From: Actinomadura citrea
Lineage (GTDB): Bacteria; Actinomycetota; Actinomycetes; Streptosporangiales; Streptosporangiaceae
Assembly: GCF_013409045.1 (NCBI RefSeq)
Contig: NZ_JACCBT010000001.1
Coordinates: 6,076,001 to 6,140,000 of the forward strand
Reading direction: 5' to 3'
Length of the DNA stretch: 64,000 nucleotides
Positions within the stretch are counted from its first letter, which is position 1. Every line of letters starts with the position of its first letter. This document shows, piece by piece, positions 1-7,902 of this stretch. The notes under the pieces were generated by a model. The model did not search any database. It was not told the DNA's origin and worked only from the letters and a program-made list of their open reading frames with translations. The translations under genes and the position numbers were made by a program.

Positions 1-928
1 GGTGCGGGTCACCGCCTGCGGGATGTGCTTCTCCGAGGTCAACCACCTGCGGGGCCACTACCCGTTCGGAACGTTCCCCGTCGTCCCCGGACACGAGATC
101 AGCGGCGTCGTCGCGGCGCTCGGCGAGGGCGTCGACTGGCCGGAGGTCGGCACCGCGGTCGGCGCCGCCTGGCTGCACGGGTCCTGCGGCCACTGCGACC
201 AGTGCGCCCGCGGCGACCAGATCCTGTGCACGGGCGCGCCGAAGCAGGTCACCGGCGTCAACCGCGACGGCGGGTACACCGAGTACTTCGTCGGCCGCGC
301 CGGGTTCGTCACGCCGCTGCCGGACGGCCTGGACCCGGTCGCCGGCGCGCCGCTGATGTGCGCCGGCCTCACCGCGTTCAACGGGCTCCGGCAGGCCGGG
401 GCCGCCGCCGGGTCGAAGGTGGCCGTGCTCGGCACCGGCGGCGTCGGCACGATGGCCCAGCGGTTCGCCGCCGCGATGGGCGCCCGCGTCGCCGTGGTGT
501 CGCGGTCGCGCCGTGCCGAGAAGGAGGCCCTCGGCCTCGGCGCCGACCTGTTCGTCGCGACCGACGAGCAGGACCCGGCCGAGGCGCTGCGGGCATGGGG
601 CGGCGCCGACCTGGTGGTCAACACCGCGCCCGACACCGCGACGGGGCTCGCCGCGTTCGGCGGCCTGCGCCCGGACGGGACCCTGCTCTACCTCGGCATG
701 GGCGCCGAGAACGTGAGCGTGCCGCCGATGGCCCTGGTCGCCGGCCGGCTGCGCGTGATGGGCGTGCCGTCGGGCTCCCCGCACGACCTGCGCGACACCC
801 TCGCGTTCGCGGTGGCGCACGGGATCGTCCCCGAGGTCACCCCCGTCACGCTGGACGAGGCCCCGGGCGTCCTCGCGGCGATGGACGAGGGCGCCCACCG
901 GGGCCGCGCGGTCATCACCTTCGTGTGA
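1..928 (+). CDS. Zinc-dependent alcohol dehydrogenase (5' end outside window)
   Basis: Medium-chain dehydrogenase/reductase expected to oxidise an alcohol, or reduce an aldehyde or ketone, with NAD(P). The N-terminal GroES-like domain shows the catalytic zinc Cys in ACGMCFSE, GHE in VVPGHEISG, and the four-Cys structural zinc loop CGHCDQCARGDQILC. The Rossmann motif is GTGGVGTMAQ. The reading frame is open at the window edge and the first visible GTG lies inside the conserved ACG motif, so perhaps 30-40 residues are missing upstream. Its 3' end overlaps the 3' end of the convergent amidase by 14 nt. It may belong to the neighbouring catabolic locus, but its substrate cannot be read from the sequence. 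Confidence 0.9.
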   Translation, partial: VRVTACGMCFSEVNHLRGHYPFGTFPVVPGHEISGVVAALGEGVDWPEVGTAVGAAWLHGSCGHCDQCARGDQILCTGAPKQVTGVNRDGGYTEYFVGRAGFVTPLPDGLDPVAGAPLMCAGLTAFNGLRQAGAAAGSKVAVLGTGGVGTMAQRFAAAMGARVAVVSRSRRAEKEALGLGADLFVATDEQDPAEALRAWGGADLVVNTAPDTATGLAAFGGLRPDGTLLYLGMGAENVSVPPMALVAGRLRVMGVPSGSPHDLRDTLAFAVAHGIVPEVTPVTLDEAPGVLAAMDEGAHRGRAVITFV

Positions 929-2324
929 ACCGCCTCCACGGCCGCGCCCGCTCGTAGGCGGCGCACGCGGCCATCACCAGGGCGTCGGCGTGCCGGGCGC
1001 CGACGACCTGGAGACCGACGGGCAGGCCGCGGGAGGTGAAGCCGCACGGCAGGCTCGCCGCGGGCTGCTGGGTCATGTTGAACGGGTAGGTGAACGGGGT
1101 CCAGCCCGTCCAGCGCGGGGAGGGCGAGCCCGGCGGGACCTCCGGGCCGGCCTCGAACGCGGCGATCGGCATCGTCGGGGTGAGCAGCAGGTCGTAGCGC
1201 TCGTGGAACAGGCCCATCACCCGGCCGAGCTCCATGCGGCGGGCCGTGGCCGTCAGATAGTCCAGCGCCGAGTACCGCGCGCCCTGCTCGCAGATCTCCC
1301 GCAGGCCCGGGTCGAGCAGGCCGCGCTCCTCGGGCGACAGGTGCTCGACGACCTTGGCGGCGCCCGCGAACCACAGGACCTCGAACGCCTCGACCGGGTC
1401 CCCGAAGCCGGGGTCGACCCGCTCGACCTTCGCGCCGAGCTCGGCGAAGACCTCGACGGCGGCCGCGACCGGCGCCGCGACCTCCGGATCGACCTTCGCG
1501 AACCCGAGGTCGGGGCTGAACGCGACGCGCAGGCCGGTCAGGTCGTCCCGCCCGGCGCCGGCGGCCCCGGCCTCGGCGAACGCGACGTCCGGCGGCGGCA
1601 GCGCCGACCAGTCGCGGCCGTCGGCCCCGCAGACGGCGTCGAGCAGCAGGGCCGCGTCCGCCACGGTGTTGGTCATGGGGCCGGTGTGCGCGAGCGTCCC
1701 GAACGGGCTCGCCGGGTAGTGCGGGATGCGGCCGTACGTCGGCTTGATCGTGAAGGTGCCGGTGAACGCGGCGGGGATGCGCACCGAGCCGCCGCCGTCG
1801 GTGCCGAGGGCGAGCGGCGCCATGCCCGCCGCCACCGCCGCCGCCGCGCCGCCGCTCGACCCGCCCGGCGTGCGGGAGGGGTCCCACGGGTTGCGGGTGA
1901 CGCCGGTCAGCGGGTTGTCGGTCACGCCCTTCCACGCGAACTCCGGCGTCGTCGTCTTGCCGACGAACACCGCGCCCTGCTCGCGCAGGCGGGCGACGGA
2001 CGGCGCGTCCTCGTCCCAGGGGCGGGCGGGGTCGATCGTCCTGGAGCCGCGCAGCGTCGGCCAGCCGCGGGTGAGCAGGACGTCCTTGATGGAGACCGGC
2101 ACGCCGTCCAGCGGCCCGAGCGTCGCGCCGCGCCGCCACCGCTCGGTCGCGGCGCGCGCCATGTCGAGGGTGGTCTCCTCGTCGAGGAGGCAGAACGCGT
2201 TGAGCTCCGGGTCGTCCCGCTCGATCCGGGCGAGGACGGCCCCGGCGGCCTCGACCGGGGACAGCGCCCCGGCCCGGTACTCCGCGAGCAGTTCGGTCGC
2301 GGTCAGATCGGCCGCATCGGCCAT
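915..2324 (-). CDS. Amidase (amidase signature family)
   Basis: Hydrolyses a carboxamide to acid and ammonia; the substrate is unknown. About 469 residues, normal for the family. The Ser-cisSer-Lys triad is intact: Lys80 in PVSIKD, cis-Ser156 in PGGSSGG and nucleophile Ser180 in GTDGGGSVRIPA. The longer frame upstream is unlikely to be coding, because the ATG chosen (MADAADL) follows AGAGGGGG and starts 3 nt after the dehydrogenase stop. The two genes are therefore a tight operon, transcribed away from the DUF3830/racemase operon. An amidase beside maleate-isomerase-like enzymes would suit a pathway that deamidates a dicarboxylate half-amide; this is inference. Confidence 0.92.
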   Translation of the reverse strand: MADAADLTATELLAEYRAGALSPVEAAGAVLARIERDDPELNAFCLLDEETTLDMARAATERWRRGATLGPLDGVPVSIKDVLLTRGWPTLRGSRTIDPARPWDEDAPSVARLREQGAVFVGKTTTPEFAWKGVTDNPLTGVTRNPWDPSRTPGGSSGGAAAAVAAGMAPLALGTDGGGSVRIPAAFTGTFTIKPTYGRIPHYPASPFGTLAHTGPMTNTVADAALLLDAVCGADGRDWSALPPPDVAFAEAGAAGAGRDDLTGLRVAFSPDLGFAKVDPEVAAPVAAAVEVFAELGAKVERVDPGFGDPVEAFEVLWFAGAAKVVEHLSPEERGLLDPGLREICEQGARYSALDYLTATARRMELGRVMGLFHERYDLLLTPTMPIAAFEAGPEVPPGSPSPRWTGWTPFTYPFNMTQQPAASLPCGFTSRGLPVGLQVVGARHADALVMAACAAYERARPWRRFTRR

Positions 2325-2326
2325 GG

Positions 2327-3340
2327 CTACCCCCTCTGGTGTGATGCCGCCCGCTCCGAGCCCACGTACCCGAGGCGCTTGTCCACGACGTTGCGCAGGG
2401 GGCGGCCGGACACGTAGCGGCCGAGGTTGTCGGCGAACAGCCGGACCAGCTCGTCCCGCCAGCCGATCACGTCGCCGGACATGTGCGGGGAGACGATGAC
2501 GCCCGGCATCTCCCACAGCGGCGAGGACGCCTTCAGCGGCTCGTCCTCGAAGACGTCGAGCGCTGCGCCCGCGATCCGGCCCGCGCGCAGCGCCTCGACG
2601 AGATCGTCCTCGGCCACCAGTCCGCCGCGCCCGACGTTGACCAGCCGCGCGGACGGCCGCATCCGCTGCAGCGCAGCGGCGTCGATCATGCCCCGGGTCT
2701 GCGGGGTGAGGGGCGCGGCCAGCACGACGTAGTCGGCGGCGGCGAGCGCCTCGCCCAGCCGCTCCATCGGGTGGACGACGCCGAGGTCGGGGTCGGCCTC
2801 GCGGGCGGTGCGCCCGGCGCCGGAGACGGCCAGGCCCGCCGCCGACAGCCGCCGGCCGATCGCGCGGCCGATCGGACCGGTGCCGACGACCAGCGCGCGG
2901 GCGCCGGTGATCCGCTCGGTCTCGCGGTGCCGCCAGCGCCGCTCGCCCTGGAGCCGGAGGGTGGTGTGCAGGTCCTTGGCGAAGGCCAGCACGAGCCCGA
3001 GGACGTATTCTGCGATCGGCTCGTCGAAGACGCCGCGCGAGTTGGTGACAACCGTGTCACTGTGGATGAGCCCGGGGAACATGAGCCGGTCGACGCCGGC
3101 ACTGGCGATGTGGACCCAGCGGGGGCCGCCGGACTCCGGCCACGCGCCGGCCAGGGCGTCCGACAGGAAGTCCCACATGAACAGGACGTCGGCGCCGGGA
3201 AGCGCCTGCGCCAGCTCTGTTTCACGTACGTAACGGACGCGCGCGAGGCCCTCCGCCGCCTCCATACCGCGCGGATCGACGTCGCCCAGCAGGACCACCA
3301 CGTCAGGCGGGCCAGCGGATGCGTGCTGAGCAGGGTGCAT
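2327..3340 (-). CDS. D-2-hydroxyacid dehydrogenase (NAD-binding)
   Basis: Reversibly reduces a 2-oxoacid to a D-2-hydroxyacid. About 337 residues. The nucleotide-binding glycine motif VGTGPIGRAIG lies mid-protein. The catalytic Arg (NVGRGG), Glu (DVFEDEPL) and His (VSPHMSGD) of the family are all present. The start chosen gives MHPAQHASAG with a GGAAG ribosome site 8 nt upstream; a further in-frame start lies 39 nt upstream. First gene of the operon with the amidase. It faces the DUF3830 operon across a 291-nt region holding overlapping divergent promoters and a palindromic operator. Confidence 0.9.
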   Translation of the reverse strand: MHPAQHASAGPPDVVVLLGDVDPRGMEAAEGLARVRYVRETELAQALPGADVLFMWDFLSDALAGAWPESGGPRWVHIASAGVDRLMFPGLIHSDTVVTNSRGVFDEPIAEYVLGLVLAFAKDLHTTLRLQGERRWRHRETERITGARALVVGTGPIGRAIGRRLSAAGLAVSGAGRTAREADPDLGVVHPMERLGEALAAADYVVLAAPLTPQTRGMIDAAALQRMRPSARLVNVGRGGLVAEDDLVEALRAGRIAGAALDVFEDEPLKASSPLWEMPGVIVSPHMSGDVIGWRDELVRLFADNLGRYVSGRPLRNVVDKRLGYVGSERAASHQRG

Positions 3341-3391
3341 CGGCGTCACTTCCGGGGTGCGGAGTTTACGAGAAGGCAACGGCGGGAGGCA

Positions 3392-3419
3392 TTGACACGC
3401 TAGGAACCGTTCGTAGGAT
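3392..3419 (+). promoter_or_regulatory. Promoter of the DUF3830/racemase operon
   Basis: TTGACA, a 16-nt spacer and TAGGAT form a near-consensus actinobacterial housekeeping promoter. The -10 runs straight into the palindrome ATTGTCAACAAT, so a protein bound there would block initiation. The resulting leader before DUF3830 would be about 200 nt. Confidence 0.75.
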
Positions 3420-3425
3420 TGTCAA
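3397..3425 (-). promoter_or_regulatory. Promoter of the hydroxyacid dehydrogenase/amidase operon
   Basis: On the minus strand TTGACA (itself inside the palindrome), a 17-nt spacer and TAGCGT are visible. This promoter lies face-to-face on top of the plus-strand promoter: each -35 overlaps the other's -10. One operator could therefore control both directions. The leader would be about 50 nt. Confidence 0.65.
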
Positions 3426-3429
3426 CAAT
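3418..3429. promoter_or_regulatory. Probable GntR/FCD operator
   Basis: ATTGTCAACAAT is a 12-bp near-palindrome (arms ATTGT/ACAAT). It matches the core of the perfect palindrome before the aminotransferase. It covers the plus -10/start region and the minus -35. The likely ligand-responsive binder is the GntR/FCD regulator encoded in the same locus. Confidence 0.7.
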
Positions 3430-3631
3430 CAACGCGGTGGACCGCGGCCCCGGCCACCGCGATGGGATATGTGCTGCAAGACCGTCGCAACCCGTGCCCA
3501 GCAGGGCCAGGACGGATCCCAGAGCGCTCTAACAGCCCCCGTCGGGGGTGTGGGGGGACGTCCTCCCACGAACATGGAGAGTCCTTCGGGTGGCGACGCT
3601 CTCGCCCACCCCTGTTCACGGGGAGGTCAGC

Positions 3632-4126
3632 ATGCCCAAGCTCATGACCATCACTCTGGAGCGCCGCGGCGTGACCTGCGTCGCGGAGCTTCTCGAGAAG
3701 GACGCGCCGAGGACCTGCGAAGCGGTCTGGAACGCTCTACCGCTCGGAGGCGAGGCGTACCACGCCAAGTACGCCCGAAACGAGGTGTACACGATGGTCG
3801 AGCGGTTCTCCGACGATGAGGTCGGTCTGGAGAACCCCACCGTCACCCCCATCCCGGGTGACGTCGTCTACTTCTCCTTCCCGGGCGGGATGCTCGACCG
3901 GAAGTTCAAGGAGGAGAAGAACATCCACGCGCTGCCCGGCGTCATCGACCTCGCGATCTTCTACGGCCGCAACAACCTGCTGCTGAACGGGGACGTCGGC
4001 TGGGTCCCCGGCAACGTCTACGCGACGATCGTCGACGGCCTGGACCGGATGGCCGAGGCGTGCAACGACGTGTGGCGGTCCGGCGGCGTCGGCGAGCGCC
4101 TCCTCTACGCACGCGCAGAGTCCTAG
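3632..4126 (+). CDS. DUF3830 family protein (cyclophilin-like fold)
   Basis: A 164-residue protein recognised as DUF3830 from its overall sequence (MTITLERRGVTCVAELLEKDAP, then PGDVVYFSFPGG and DLAIFYGRNN). The family has a predicted cyclophilin-like barrel and no established reaction. In my knowledge it tends to sit in catabolic operons beside amidohydrolases and racemase-type enzymes, as here. The ATG chosen is preceded by GGGAGG at good spacing; the open frame extends 84 nt further upstream without a better start. First gene of the plus-strand operon, ending 1 nt before the next gene. Confidence 0.8.
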   Translation: MPKLMTITLERRGVTCVAELLEKDAPRTCEAVWNALPLGGEAYHAKYARNEVYTMVERFSDDEVGLENPTVTPIPGDVVYFSFPGGMLDRKFKEEKNIHALPGVIDLAIFYGRNNLLLNGDVGWVPGNVYATIVDGLDRMAEACNDVWRSGGVGERLLYARAES

Positions 4127-4127
4127 A

Positions 4128-4904
4128 GTGGCGGCCGCGCAGATGACATTCGACCCCTCGCTGGTCGTCGGACCAGAGCTGCTCGCCCAGCACGGCATCG
4201 GGGTGGTCGCTCCGTTCGACTTCGCCCTCGACCGGGAACTGTGGCGCTGGACGCCCGACGACGTGTCGCTGTTCATGACCCGGCTGCCGTACGTGCCGGT
4301 CCCGGTCACGGTGGAGATGGCCTCCGCGCTGTCGGACCAGTCGATCGTCCGGCAGGCGACCCGCGACGTCCTGGCCCCCGAGCCGCTGGCGGTCGCCTAC
4401 GCGTGCGCGTCGGGCAGCTTCATCCGCGGCAGGGCGGGCGAGCTCCAGCTGCACCAGTCGATGCTGCAGGCCGGCGCGCCGGTCTCGACGACGACCTCGG
4501 GCGCGCTGGTGGAGTCGCTGGGGCTGCTCGGCGCCCGGCGCATCGCGGTCGTCACGCCCTACATCGACGCCGTCACCGAGCGGCTCGTGTCGTTCCTCGG
4601 CGAGCACGGCATCGAGGTGGTCACCTCGGTCGGGCTGGGGCTGCTCAGCCACATCTGGAAGGTCGGCTACGGCGAGATCGTGTCGGCGGTGTCGGCGGTG
4701 GACTGCCCCGAGGCCGAGGCCGTCTTCATCAGCTGCACGAACGTCCCGACCTACGACATCATCGCCCCGCTGGAGCAGATGATCGGAAAGCCGGTGCTGA
4801 CCGCCAACCAGGTGACGATGTGCTCGGCCCTGCGCGCCATGGGCCGAGCGGCGTCCGGTCCCGGGCAGTCCCTGGTCAGTCTCGCTCCCTTCACGGCGGC
4901 CTAG
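4128..4904 (+). CDS. Asp/Glu racemase superfamily enzyme, maleate isomerase-like (copy 1)
   Basis: About 258 residues of the Asp/Glu/hydantoin racemase superfamily, closest in pattern to maleate cis-trans isomerase. Both catalytic cysteines are visible: one in AYACASGSF in the N-terminal half and one in FISCTNVPTYD in the C-terminal half, each at the end of a beta strand facing the active site. A GTG start 1 nt after DUF3830 is used; an ATG (MTFDPS) lies 15 nt further on. Likely interconverts or isomerises a small dicarboxylate. A divergent second copy follows directly. Confidence 0.85.
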   Translation: MAAAQMTFDPSLVVGPELLAQHGIGVVAPFDFALDRELWRWTPDDVSLFMTRLPYVPVPVTVEMASALSDQSIVRQATRDVLAPEPLAVAYACASGSFIRGRAGELQLHQSMLQAGAPVSTTTSGALVESLGLLGARRIAVVTPYIDAVTERLVSFLGEHGIEVVTSVGLGLLSHIWKVGYGEIVSAVSAVDCPEAEAVFISCTNVPTYDIIAPLEQMIGKPVLTANQVTMCSALRAMGRAASGPGQSLVSLAPFTAA

Positions 4905-4927
4905 CCGCCATGATCACCAAAGGTAGG

Positions 4928-4939
4928 ATTGTCGACCAC
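4928..4939. promoter_or_regulatory. Degenerate GntR operator half-site
   Basis: ATTGTCGACCAC matches the left arm of the locus palindrome ATTGTCGACAAT but has two mismatches in the right arm. It follows a TAGGAT (4924-4929), which could be a -10, though no -35 is evident. It lies directly before the preferred start codon of racemase copy 2, so it may give internal operon control. Confidence 0.4.
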
Positions 4940-5713
4940 ATGCGACAGAACGGGTTGCGCGCGGGGTTCCTCTACCCCGGCTACAGCGCCGAGGACGACT
5001 ACCCCGCCATCGAGCGCGCCCTGGGAGAGGTCAGCCTCCCGGTCGTGCACACCCTGATGCGCGAGGACGCCCACCGCGTCGACGCACTGCTGGACATCGG
5101 CGGCGCCGACGTGCTCGGCGAGGGCGCCCGCACGCTGCGCGACCTCGGCGTGAAGGCCGCCGTGTGGGCCTGCACCAGCGGGAGCTTCGTGTTCGGCTGG
5201 GACGGCGCCGCGCAGCAGGTCGCGGGCGTCCGCGAGGCGGCGGGCGTGCCCGCCTCCAGCACGTCGTTCGCGTTCGTGCACGCGGCGCGGGCCCTCGGCG
5301 TGACCCGGGTCGCGGTCGCCGCGACCTATCCGGCCGACGTCGCCGAGCGGTTCGTCGCGTTCCTCGCCCACGCCGGCATCGAGGTGGTGGCGCTGTCCTG
5401 CCGGGGCATCGTCACCGCCGCCGAGGTCGGCACCCTCGGCCGCGACGAGGTGCTGGAGTTCGTCGCGGCCAACGACCATCCGGACGCCGAGGCGGTGCTG
5501 GTGCCCGACACCGCGCTGCACACCGTGTCCTGGCTCGACGAGCTGGAGGCGCGGGTCGGCAAGCCCGTGCTGACCGCCAACCAGGTGAGCGTCTGGGAGG
5601 GGCTGCGGCTCGCGTCCGGCCCCGAGGGGCTCCCGCCGCGCACCGGGCTGGGCCGGCTGTTCGCCGTCCCCGCCGCCGTGCCCCTGCAGGGGCGAGATAC
5701 CTGGCAGATATGA
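4940..5713 (+). CDS. Asp/Glu racemase superfamily enzyme, second copy lacking one catalytic Cys
   Basis: About 257 residues, clearly paralogous to the preceding gene: WACTSGSF matches YACASGSF, and GKPVLTANQV is shared. The first active-site Cys is kept. At the second site FISCTNVPTYD is replaced by VLVPDTALHTV, so that Cys is gone. It cannot use a two-cysteine racemase/isomerase mechanism unchanged; it may have a different reaction or be the partner of copy 1 in a heteromer. The start MRQNGLRAGF is preferred because AGGTAGG precedes it and the conserved core begins there. An in-frame ATG 30 nt upstream lacks a ribosome site. Confidence 0.8.
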   Translation: MRQNGLRAGFLYPGYSAEDDYPAIERALGEVSLPVVHTLMREDAHRVDALLDIGGADVLGEGARTLRDLGVKAAVWACTSGSFVFGWDGAAQQVAGVREAAGVPASSTSFAFVHAARALGVTRVAVAATYPADVAERFVAFLAHAGIEVVALSCRGIVTAAEVGTLGRDEVLEFVAANDHPDAEAVLVPDTALHTVSWLDELEARVGKPVLTANQVSVWEGLRLASGPEGLPPRTGLGRLFAVPAAVPLQGRDTWQI

Positions 5714-5734
5714 GAAGCCGAAAGGGAACCGCGC

Positions 5735-6394
5735 ATGGGCCGACTGGGTGAGCTGGAGCCTGTTCCCCGCAGGTCGACGGTGGAGATCGTCTCGGACGAG
5801 CTGCGTTCGGCGATCATGTACGGGTCGCTGGAGCCCGGCGCGCAGCTCGGCGAGGCCGAGCTCGCCGCGCGCCTCGGCATCAGCCGCGGACCGCTGCGCG
5901 AGGCCATGCAGCGCCTCGTCCAGGAGGGGCTGCTGGTCAGCGAGCCGCACCGCGGGCTTTTCGTGATCACGCTGGACGAGGGGGACGTCGAGGACGTCTA
6001 CCTCGCCCGGCTCGCGATCGAACGCGAGGCCTGCCGGCTGATCATGGACCGGAACCGGGGCGAGGCGGTGGTCCGGCTCACCGAGGCCCTGGAGGCGCTC
6101 GTGGCCGCCGCCCGCGAGCGCGACCGGGTCGCGATGAGCGACGCCGACCAGGCGTTCCACGAGGTGCTGGTCAGCTCGTCGGGCAGCCCGCGGCTGGAGC
6201 GGATGGCGCACACGCTCCTGGTGGAGACGCGCATGTGCCTGAACGCGCTGCAGGACACCTATCCCGAGCCCGCCGACCTCGTCGAGGAGCACCGGAGGCT
6301 CGTCGACGCGATCGGCGACGGGGAGGAGGAGCACCTGCTCACCCTCATCGAGGAGCACATGACCGACTCCATCCACCGGCTCCGCGAGTCCTAG
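5735..6394 (+). CDS. GntR-family regulator, FadR/FCD subfamily
   Basis: A 219-residue transcription factor. The N-terminal winged helix spans about residues 15-80 (VEIVSDELRSAIMYGSLEPGA, ISRGPLREAMQRL). The C-terminal all-helical FCD ligand domain has a typical metal/ligand pattern of Asp and His (DADQAFHEVL, EEHRRLVDAI, EEHM). Ligands in this subfamily are usually carboxylates. AAAGGGA precedes the ATG. It is the last gene of the racemase operon and probably binds the ATTGTCRACAAT palindromes in this locus, controlling its own operon and the aminotransferase. Confidence 0.92.
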   Translation: MGRLGELEPVPRRSTVEIVSDELRSAIMYGSLEPGAQLGEAELAARLGISRGPLREAMQRLVQEGLLVSEPHRGLFVITLDEGDVEDVYLARLAIEREACRLIMDRNRGEAVVRLTEALEALVAAARERDRVAMSDADQAFHEVLVSSSGSPRLERMAHTLLVETRMCLNALQDTYPEPADLVEEHRRLVDAIGDGEEEHLLTLIEEHMTDSIHRLRES

Positions 6395-6426
6395 CTTCCG
6401 CCCCCGCCACACAGGGGCACCGGCCC

Positions 6427-6455
6427 TGGACAACGGACCCGGGGTCACCTAGATT
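6427..6455 (+). promoter_or_regulatory. Promoter of the aminotransferase gene
   Basis: TGGACA, a 17-nt spacer and TAGATT. The perfect operator palindrome begins 3 nt after the -10, over the expected transcription start. Confidence 0.7.
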
Positions 6456-6457
6456 GC

Positions 6458-6473
6458 AGATTGTCGACAATCT
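6458..6473. promoter_or_regulatory. Perfect 16-bp GntR operator palindrome
   Basis: AGATTGTCGACAATCT reads identically on both strands. It lies just downstream of the -10 of the aminotransferase promoter and shares its core with the site in the divergent promoter region 3 kb upstream. Confidence 0.8.
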
Positions 6474-6488
6474 ACCGGAGGGACGTCC

Positions 6489-7742
6489 ATGGCGACGCTG
6501 TCTCCCCTGCTCAAGCAGGCCACCCCCGTCCTCGCCGAGCGCGGCGAGGGCGTCTACCTCTACGACGCCGAGGGCCGCCGGCACCTGGACTTCACCGCGG
6601 GCATCGGCGTCACCAACACCGGCCACTGCCACCCGCGCGTGGTCGAGGCCGCGCAGCGGCAGGTGGGCACGCTCATCCACGGCCAGTACACGACCGTCAT
6701 GCACCGGCCGCTGCTGCGGCTGACCGAGGCGCTCGGCGAGGTGCTGCCGGAGGGCCTGGACTCGCTGTTCTTCCTCAACAGCGGCAGCGAGGCGGTCGAG
6801 GCGTCCATCCGGCTGGCCCGGCACGCCACCGGCCGGCAGAACATCGTCGTCTTCCACGGCTCCTTCCACGGCCGGACGATGGGCGCCGCCGCGCTCACCA
6901 CGGCGGGCACGAAGTTCCGCGCCGGGATCGGCCCGCTGATGCCGGGGGCCGCGATCGCGCCGTTCCCGCAGGCCTACCGGTACGGGTGGTCGGAGGAGGA
7001 GGCGACGCGGTTCGCGCTGCGCGAACTCGACTACCTGCTCGTCACCGCGAGCCCCGCGTCCGACACGGCCGCGTTCGTGGTCGAGCCCGTTCTCGGCGAG
7101 GGCGGCTACATCCCCGCGCCGCCCGCCTTCCTGGAGGGACTGCGCGAGCGCGCCGACCGGCACGGCATCCTGCTGATCGTGGACGAGGTGCAGACCGGGT
7201 TCGGGCGGACCGGCCGGTTCTGGGGCCACGAGCACGCGGCCGCGCGCCCCGACGTCCTGATCACGGCCAAGGGCCTGGCGAGCGGGTTCCCGCTGTCGGC
7301 CATCGCGGCGCCGGCGGCGCTGATGGAGAAGGCCCGCCCGGGGTCGCAGGGCGGCACGTACGGGGGCAACGCGGTCGCGTGCGCCGCCGCGCTCGCCACC
7401 CTGCAGGTCATCGCCGACGAGGACCTGGTCGGCAACGCCGCCGTGCAGGGCGCGCGGCTGAACGACGGGCTCCGCAAGGTCGCCGCCGACCATCCGGCGA
7501 TCGGCGACGTGCGCGGGCTCGGGCTGATGCAGGCCAGCGAGTTCACCACGCCGGACGGCGAACCCGACGCCGCCGCGGCGGCGCGGGCGCACGGGGCCGC
7601 CGCCGAGCGCGGGCTCCTCCTGCTGACCTGCGGCGCGTACGGCAACGTCGTCCGGATGATCCCGCCGCTGATCGTCACCGGGGAGCAGATCGACGACGGG
7701 CTCGCCCTGTGGGCGGACGCCGTCGCCGACGCCCTCGGCTAG
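6489..7742 (+). CDS. Class III PLP aminotransferase
   Basis: A 417-residue fold-type I aminotransferase of the ornithine/4-aminobutyrate group, moving an amino group from an omega- or beta-amine to a 2-oxoacid. Visible: LNSGSEAVEASIRLAR (phosphate site), FHGSFHGRTMG, the Asp of VDEVQTGFGRTG and the PLP lysine in LITAKGLASGFPLSA. GGAGGGAC precedes the ATG. It has its own promoter and operator, so it is a separate unit within the same regulon. The exact substrate is not determinable by eye. Confidence 0.92.
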   Translation: MATLSPLLKQATPVLAERGEGVYLYDAEGRRHLDFTAGIGVTNTGHCHPRVVEAAQRQVGTLIHGQYTTVMHRPLLRLTEALGEVLPEGLDSLFFLNSGSEAVEASIRLARHATGRQNIVVFHGSFHGRTMGAAALTTAGTKFRAGIGPLMPGAAIAPFPQAYRYGWSEEEATRFALRELDYLLVTASPASDTAAFVVEPVLGEGGYIPAPPAFLEGLRERADRHGILLIVDEVQTGFGRTGRFWGHEHAAARPDVLITAKGLASGFPLSAIAAPAALMEKARPGSQGGTYGGNAVACAAALATLQVIADEDLVGNAAVQGARLNDGLRKVAADHPAIGDVRGLGLMQASEFTTPDGEPDAAAAARAHGAAAERGLLLLTCGAYGNVVRMIPPLIVTGEQIDDGLALWADAVADALG

Positions 7743-7765
7743 GGCCCGCGCCTCAGCGCGGGTCC
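7742..7765. terminator. Hairpin terminator between convergent genes
   Basis: A 10-bp stem (GGGCCCGCGC / GCGCGGGTCC, one G-U pair) with loop CTCA. It overlaps the stop codons of both the aminotransferase and the small membrane gene, so it can serve both directions. Confidence 0.7.
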
Positions 7766-7902
7766 TTCGGGCCGGTCCTGCGGTAGACGATCGTGAGGGC
7801 GACCACGACCACGACCAGGGCCGCCAGGACGATCCCGCCCTTGATCAGCCGGTCCACCAGCAGGTCGATGACCACATCGCCGTCGTCGGCGGCGAGGGTC
7901 AC
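7753..7902 (-). CDS. 49-residue single-span membrane protein
   Basis: A hypothetical small protein: an acidic N-terminus (TLAADDGDVVIDLLVDRL), one hydrophobic segment (GGIVLAALVVVVVALTIVY) and a short basic tail. The GTG start overlaps the stop of the preceding gene as GTGA, implying translational coupling. With its partner it may form a small two-protein membrane unit. No family recognised. Confidence 0.6.
   Translation of the reverse strand: MTLAADDGDVVIDLLVDRLIKGGIVLAALVVVVVALTIVYRRTGPKDPR

Noticed and set aside
3531..3551. CCCCC-GTC-GGGGG hairpin in the DUF3830 leader as a riboswitch or attenuator
   Set aside because: A 5-bp stem with no alternative structure or T-run visible. Such runs are common in GC-rich leaders.
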